The position numbers and the translations under genes were made by a program. The notes under the pieces are model-generated. The model saw only the letters and a list, made by a program, of their open reading frames with translations. It did no database searches and was not told the DNA's origin. Below, in pieces: positions 58,933-64,000 of a stretch of 64,000 nt of DNA (position 1 is its first letter; each line of letters opens with the position of its first letter). This DNA comes from Protea cynaroides (lineage: Eukaryota; Streptophyta; Magnoliopsida; Proteales; Proteaceae): NCBI GenBank assembly GCA_028583415.1, contig CM053265.1:38583597-38647596 (forward strand). Direction: 5' to 3'.

Positions 58933-61684
58933 ATGGAGAATAGGTTGAAGGGAACAGTAGTGCCCCTTGCATCAGTCTTTCCAGTAGAAGAAGCCCAGAA
59001 GGCTGCTAAGCATGTGCAAGACACCATTGTTGACCGGCAGAAGGAGCTGGACCATCTCCACAACTTTGTTGTGGACAACAATAACCTTGTCAATCTCGTG
59101 CGGAGGCTCCCTGATGTACTAACCCACGATGTGATGGCAAGGCCACGACAGCATTACCTACTTTTCCATTCCCTTCCTCCAACTTCTTGTGTTTGATGGA
59201 TTTTTCTGGGTGCTTGGTAGGTCCCATTTGGCAAGGCAGCATTCTTCTCTGGTCGTTTGATGCACACGAATGAGTTCCTGGTAATTCACTATCTCTTTTA
59301 CTTTAATTTATTATGCTCTCTTTGCTCTGTAAGTGCTGTACAACATGGTCTTTCCTCCTCGTTATTGAAGTGCTAGGTTATTCATATTAATCTGTTAGGA
59401 GTTGGATTAATTGAGAGTTACTTGTTCTCTGCCAATACATTTGCATTATTAAATGCACATGCAGTACATGACCAATAATTTAGGATGACTTTATAGTCCA
59501 TGTTAATGCTCTACTTTGCATTGTCTTGATTCTGTTTGAGTCTGTTGATAAATAGGTCACACTTGCTATGCTTCTATTTGAGAATGAAACTCTAGCCCTT
59601 TGGGGTAGGCATTAAGATCGGTATCACTTGTTAGGTAGATAACTGTTTAGATAATTCAGGGGTGTCCATTTCTCGGTAGGTGCAGTGAGTGGCTTTTCAA
59701 TATGGCAAAAGGTTTTAATGTTTTATGTTAAGGACACCCATGTGGAACTTATAGTGGGCATATCTAGTTGTGCCACTTGGATGGCTGATGGGGCAATGAT
59801 GGCAAAGAGGGATTCAAGGATGACAATCCTAATTAATTCCCTTTGTTGCAGGATCTTTCTTTAACCCAATCCAGAAATCAGAATAGAGACTTTAAAGAAA
59901 ATTCGGCTTATCTGAGAATCTGACCGTTGGTTGTTCTTCAAACTTGAAGGAAATGATCTTTAGGATGTACGTGAAGACATATCCAAAGTTGGAGATGATC
60001 CGATCACAGATGAGAGAGATGTGATTTTTTGAAAACTACCTATCATCTGAAAACGGGACTGGTTTAGTTAGAGCTGGTCGATATGATTTTAATCTTTAAT
60101 CCCACAAGCTTTCGTTGATCAAATCAGCACTTAATGGTATCGCAATTCAATATGCAATAATAAGAACTTGAAGGAATTAACAGAAGGACAAGAAAACCAT
60201 AAAACATAATATTTCGGTTGAGTCTCACAACCTATGAGACTCAACCAGAAAATCAGGAGCTAAACCCTCTTCTTTTTTCTGGTCTAAATCTCCTGGCTCT
60301 CTTCTTCTTTATCTTATTTATAGACTTAAGAAAGATTACAAAATAAGGAAGGATTTAGTCATCTTAAAAAAATATCCTAAGATAAATTAAAAGGGAAACT
60401 TGCCTTTATAGATTTAGGAAAGTTTCCAATCTAAAAAAAAAAAAATATCCTAAGATAAATTAAAAGGGAAACTTGCCTTTATAGATTTAGGAAAATTTCC
60501 AAAAAAAACAACTTACAAAATATCAATCCATAACTTAACTACTTGCTGACTAACTTTAGGAAACAAAATCTAAGAATAATTTAGGAAAGAAATAACAAAA
60601 GAAGGAAAAATTCTGCTGTTGGTACTGTTCACGTGAACAGTACCGTGAACATTGTTCACGTGAACAGTGTGGGTTGGTCAGCCAATTGGGCCTGGCCCAA
60701 TTTTGGAAGGTTCTTTTTTCGGCCCCTTCTGGAGTAAACTTGGGCTGCATCAGACAATTTCGACCTAAGGAATGGTCTGAATTGGTTCTGTGTCAAATTT
60801 CATCCTCAAATTTAATCATTTACCCTCTAATGCATGTCCATGTACCCCCTTTGTAGTCCCATGCACCGTTTTCATAGTCCTGGACCTCCTGGTTTTTTTA
60901 ATGATTTGTTTTAACACATGGCCTTCTCTGTTTGCCTGAAACTTGACATGTGAGCAGGGACTTTTAGGTCTACCTGTCCACAAAATTTCAGAACCATCCA
61001 ACCTGCTACGTGGCAGACCTTGGTGCCCATTCAGCTATCTTCTTTAGGCTTGCCCACTCTTAAATCCTGGTCACTTTCAATATTCAATTGTGTGTTTAGC
61101 ATTTGAGGAAATCTAATTTATTGCTTGCATTTATTGGTAATGAAAGGTGTGTTGTCATAGAACTGGCAATGGTAGACTACCACGCTGTTATGTAACTTTC
61201 GTAGTCTTTTTCTTTTCCCACTTTAAAGATACAAGAATAATCCGTATTTTCTAAATGCTTCTGTGCTGCTATTTTTTTCTTTCTTTTTGTTCACATGTTA
61301 TTATGGCCTAAGTTTAAGAAGAAATTATGTCAATCTGTTGCTGTGGCTGTATACCTCTTCAGTTGGTTTGTTTGTTCTAGAAGTCACAAACTCACAAGTG
61401 GATTTATTTTGATTCTGTTCGTCTCTGATGTACTACTTTTATCTGAACCTAGTAATCTGGCTTTCTGTTTCTGGATTTGATGGTCATCTTTTTATGTAAA
61501 TCTTTTAGTGTTATAGGTTCTACTGGGAGAAGGATACTATGTTGAGCGGACATCCAAACAAACTATTGAGATTCTACAGAGAAGAGGAAAGGTTCTGCTG
61601 GCTGAAATTGATTCTCTGAAGGCCATGATTGATGACCTTAAAACTGAAGCTTCATTTTTTGATGCTACCGCTGTTGAAGCTTCT
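58933..61684 (+). CDS. URI: URI/prefoldin-like protein (RPB5-mediating protein homologue), exons 1-3, partial
   Basis: URI is an unconventional prefoldin that works with RPB5/R2TP-type chaperones in assembling RNA polymerases (known for the family). Exons: 58933-59136 (68 codons), 59221-59280 (20), 61517-61684 (56), all in phase 0. Exon 1 carries the first prefoldin helix (VEEAQKAAKHVQDTIVDRQK). Exon 2 carries the hairpin motif VPFGKAAFFSGRLMHTNEF. Exon 3 carries GEGYYVERTSKQTIEILQRR and the second helix. Intron 1 (59137-59220) uses a GC donor (ATG|GCAAGG); introns 2 and 3 use GT (GTAATT, GTAAGT). The protein is normally some 350-400 residues, so the gene continues right of the window. No disabling change is seen. 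Confidence 0.87.
59281..61516 (+). other. URI intron 2 (2236 nt)
   Basis: No coding content is seen. A ~68-bp tandem duplication occupies 60366-60504 (AAAAATATCCTAAGATAAAT start). Two copies of the palindrome TGTTCACGTGAACA, with a G-box core CACGTG, occur at about 60626-60663. TCTTATTTATAGAC (60317-60330) may be a reversed LTR promoter remnant. Confidence 0.6.
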
Positions 61685-64000
61685 GTAAGTCTCTCTCTCT
61701 CTCTCTCTCTTCTTTTTCTAGCTCTTTTTTTTTTTTATATGTGAAGTTGTTGCTGACTGGGGTGAATCCAGGCATAGTTACATTTAAAACATGGCTATTC
61801 ATTTATGTGGTTTTGCTTTATGATGCCATAAAAAAAATATCCAAATCTGAAAATATATGGTCCCAACACAGTATTAAGTTTCAATCTAATTTCTGTGAAG
61901 TCTTAAGGATTGATGGCCATTTAAAGAGTGATTTGCTTTATAAATCACATGTCAATGATATGCTTCTATCTAAATGTTGGCCAGTTCTGCTCCTTCAATA
62001 CAGTCCAACAGAGAGCAAAACAAAGTACATTTCACAAAAAGCAGCTGCTATCATGGAAGACCCTTCCAGCTACATTGCTGAAGAGTCCTGCAGGGTCCTT
62101 ATAACCCAGTATACCTGAATCTTCAGTTGGGAGAGTTTCCATCATCATGAAGCAAAGTTGCCAATTACATATTGACTTAAGATGAAAAACTCGTTCTGCA
62201 AAATGTTTAATGGATATGTAATGGTTGTCTACTGACTCTTATCCAGAATGCCATCTACCAAAAGATAGCATTCCTGTGGCAAAATTTATGCTCAAATGAG
62301 CACTTGCTAGGAAGCAAATTCTTTTTGTCCCATTAGAAAATAATCAGTATGATCTTACTGGAAAAATTCCTCTAGAGATTGCTTCTAAGTCCTTGATTCA
62401 TTGCTGACGGTGTCAAGGGAAATATGTTTCAACTTCGTGAGCAGGTTTAGTTGACCATTCACCTTTAAAGCTGTGGTACCCCCCCCAGAAGCTTGGGTCC
62501 GAGTCTCTTTTGTATGATTGTATCTCAGATTTTAATAAGAGCCTACTGCAAGCTTTGGTCCGAGTCAACTTTGGTACTCCTATTTTTTTTTAGAGTGGAA
62601 TACTGTTTGATTACAGAACTTATTGAGAGCAGAAACTCTGTGTTTGGTAACGTTCTTGTTCTGGACTGGTTTTCTTTTCAGAAGAATGTCTTTTCCTGTT
62701 TCTGTGCTGGAACAATGGTCTTTGGCTGTTCTGGAGCCTAGAAATTTGTTGGGTAAATATGTTTTAGTACTAGTCTGAGAACAAAAAAAGAATAGTTTGC
62801 TGCCATTTGATAAAAACCATTTGGAATCGAATTCAGGGTATTTTTTTTTTTGGGTAAGTAGAATAAAATTCAGGGTTGATTGTGATTAGAATCGCTTTTC
62901 ATAAACAATATTCAATAATCTAAATCTTCATAAAATAATTAATTTTTTTTTTTTGTTTTGAGAGTTTGAGACGGAGAGAACTCAAAGGTAGAGAACTTTG
63001 AGCAAAGAGGAGAAAGCTGCCAGATTTTGGTTTTTCCGTCTTCATTGTTGTCCACGAGCGTCGAGCCACCACCAATAGTTGATCGCAAGTAGCAGGTAAT
63101 ATTTAATGTAACTTTTTTCAGCTTTTCATCAAGAACTAGGGTTTAGATTTTTGGTTTTCCCTTCTCTTCTTCTTTGCCACTGGGCCTTCCAGCTCCCTTG
63201 TTTTTTAGCACTTTACACTTCACAGGTGATTGGTGGTCCATTTTCCATCTCGAACAAGCCTCAACTATTTCCGATGCCAGAGCCTCAGGGACTATGGTTT
63301 TGATTTCTTTTCTTCTTCTACTTCTACGATTATGGGTTCCTTTTTGTATTCTTGTTCTTGTTCTACAATTCTAAATTCCCTTGTGCTATTGAGCTACTGA
63401 TACAGTAGCTTGCTCATGGCTGGACCGACACGAGCTGATTTAGCTACCTAAGCCAAACTTAAATCGGCCCAAACCCAAACCAACCTTTCGGTCTGGAAAG
63501 GGATGGTAGAGGACTAATTAGAATAGGAAGTTTCAATATTAGGTTTCCTTATTTATTATTTCTGTTTTGGGTAGAGATTTTATTCTATAGTGAGTTTATT
63601 TCATAAGGATATTATTTAGTTTCTAAAATTATGCGAATTAGTTTAGGAAGTATTTTCCTTTATAAAAGCATGTAATAGACGGTATAAATTTAGAGAAGAT
63701 TATTATAAATGAATTGGAGAAGTCTCTGATTTGAGAATAGTGTAGGCCTGCTGGTCAGAAATCCCGTCCCCCTCTATCTCGTTTTGTTTCTTCTTCCTCT
63801 TCCTTCCTCTTTCCCTCTTCTTCTTCCTTCCTCTATTACCCTCCCCTGTTTTGGCGGTAACCCCAACCCCAACAAAACCCTTCGGTCTCTCTATCCTCTC
63901 TTCCTTTCACCCTCAAATTCTGTTTGAGATCTCCCCTTTCATAAACGTCTCAATCCCCCATAGTTTTACACTTAACTTGTTCTGATTTCCCGAGGTTAAA
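61685..64000 (+). other. URI intron 3 (start) with repeats; no further exon found
   Basis: It begins GTAAGT with a CT microsatellite. Homology to 52614-52870 occurs at 62955-63410. A small element-like stretch with GTGTTTGGTAACGTTCT lies at 62636-62812. Positions 63460-64000 look like the U3-R part of a copia-type LTR (TATAAAAG at 63661, then a C/T-rich leader), but no LTR border was proven. Short open frames (for example 61741-62118) have no recognised family. Confidence 0.4.
62955..63410 (+). repeat. Dispersed repeat, copy 2
   Basis: The same family as 52614-52870, with about 140 bp extra between the halves (63045-63225). It lies inside URI intron 3. Confidence 0.6.

Noticed and set aside
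61741..62118. 125-codon frame in URI intron 3
   Set aside because: It does not match URI or any family I recognise, begins after a T-tract and has no splice support. It may be a captured fragment, but that cannot be shown here.
63460..64000. Copia-type LTR at the right edge
   Set aside because: There is a TATA box and C/T leader, but no TG...CA border, duplication or primer site in the window; mentioned only as possible.

Overview
The window is nuclear DNA of a flowering plant with a repeat-rich genome. The evidence is spliceosomal introns, initiator-Met-tRNA-primed Ty3/gypsy LTR retrotransposons of the Tekay/Del chromovirus type (gag zinc knuckle, PR-RT-RNaseH-IN, C-terminal chromodomain), a fragment of plastid psaA, a brassinosteroid-type P450 fragment and the 5' half of one ordinary plant gene (URI/prefoldin-like). 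I cannot name the species.

Positions 1-48633 are a nest of retrotransposons, here called TE1-TE7. TE7 (-) is the outermost. TE2 (+) lies in TE7's leader. TE3 (+, 7695-40283) split TE2's pol and is flanked by the 5-bp duplication CCAAG; the TE2 reading frame resumes exactly after it. TE4 (-) and TE5 (-, 22281-39460, duplication ATGCC) both sit in TE3's 3' LTR. TE6 (29162-34533, duplication GTGGT) sits in TE5's gag and looks like a 5.4-kb solo LTR. TE1 (-) runs off the left edge and is joined head to head with the 5'-truncated TE2. Most stops in these copies are CAG-to-TAG or CGA-to-TGA, as expected from decay of methylated cytosines.

The elements share an unusual design. (1) An extra gene with its own 5' intron lies antisense between primer site and gag; it is intact only in TE5 (35552-36859). 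(2) A 70-84 nt GT-AG intron separates gag from protease in all four testable copies, so splicing would switch Gag to Gag-Pol. (3) A splice acceptor lies 21-25 nt before the gag ATG. (4) The LTRs contain short GT-AG-bounded leader exons, one carrying a conserved Cys-rich reading frame. (5) Short palindromic motifs are clustered at the same three places (U3 promoter, first LTR intron, gag/antisense-gene promoter), and the motif differs between the two families. Points 1 and 5 together suggest a self-recognition or anti-silencing system; this is inference.

Positions 48634-64000 are lower-copy DNA. They hold a broken CYP90-like P450 piece (51949-52426), a 2.7-kb terminal-inverted-repeat element carrying plastid psaA DNA (54570-57272), dispersed repeats and microsatellites, and exons 1-3 of a URI homologue (58933-61684) that continues beyond the right edge. 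I saw no tRNA, rRNA or CRISPR.
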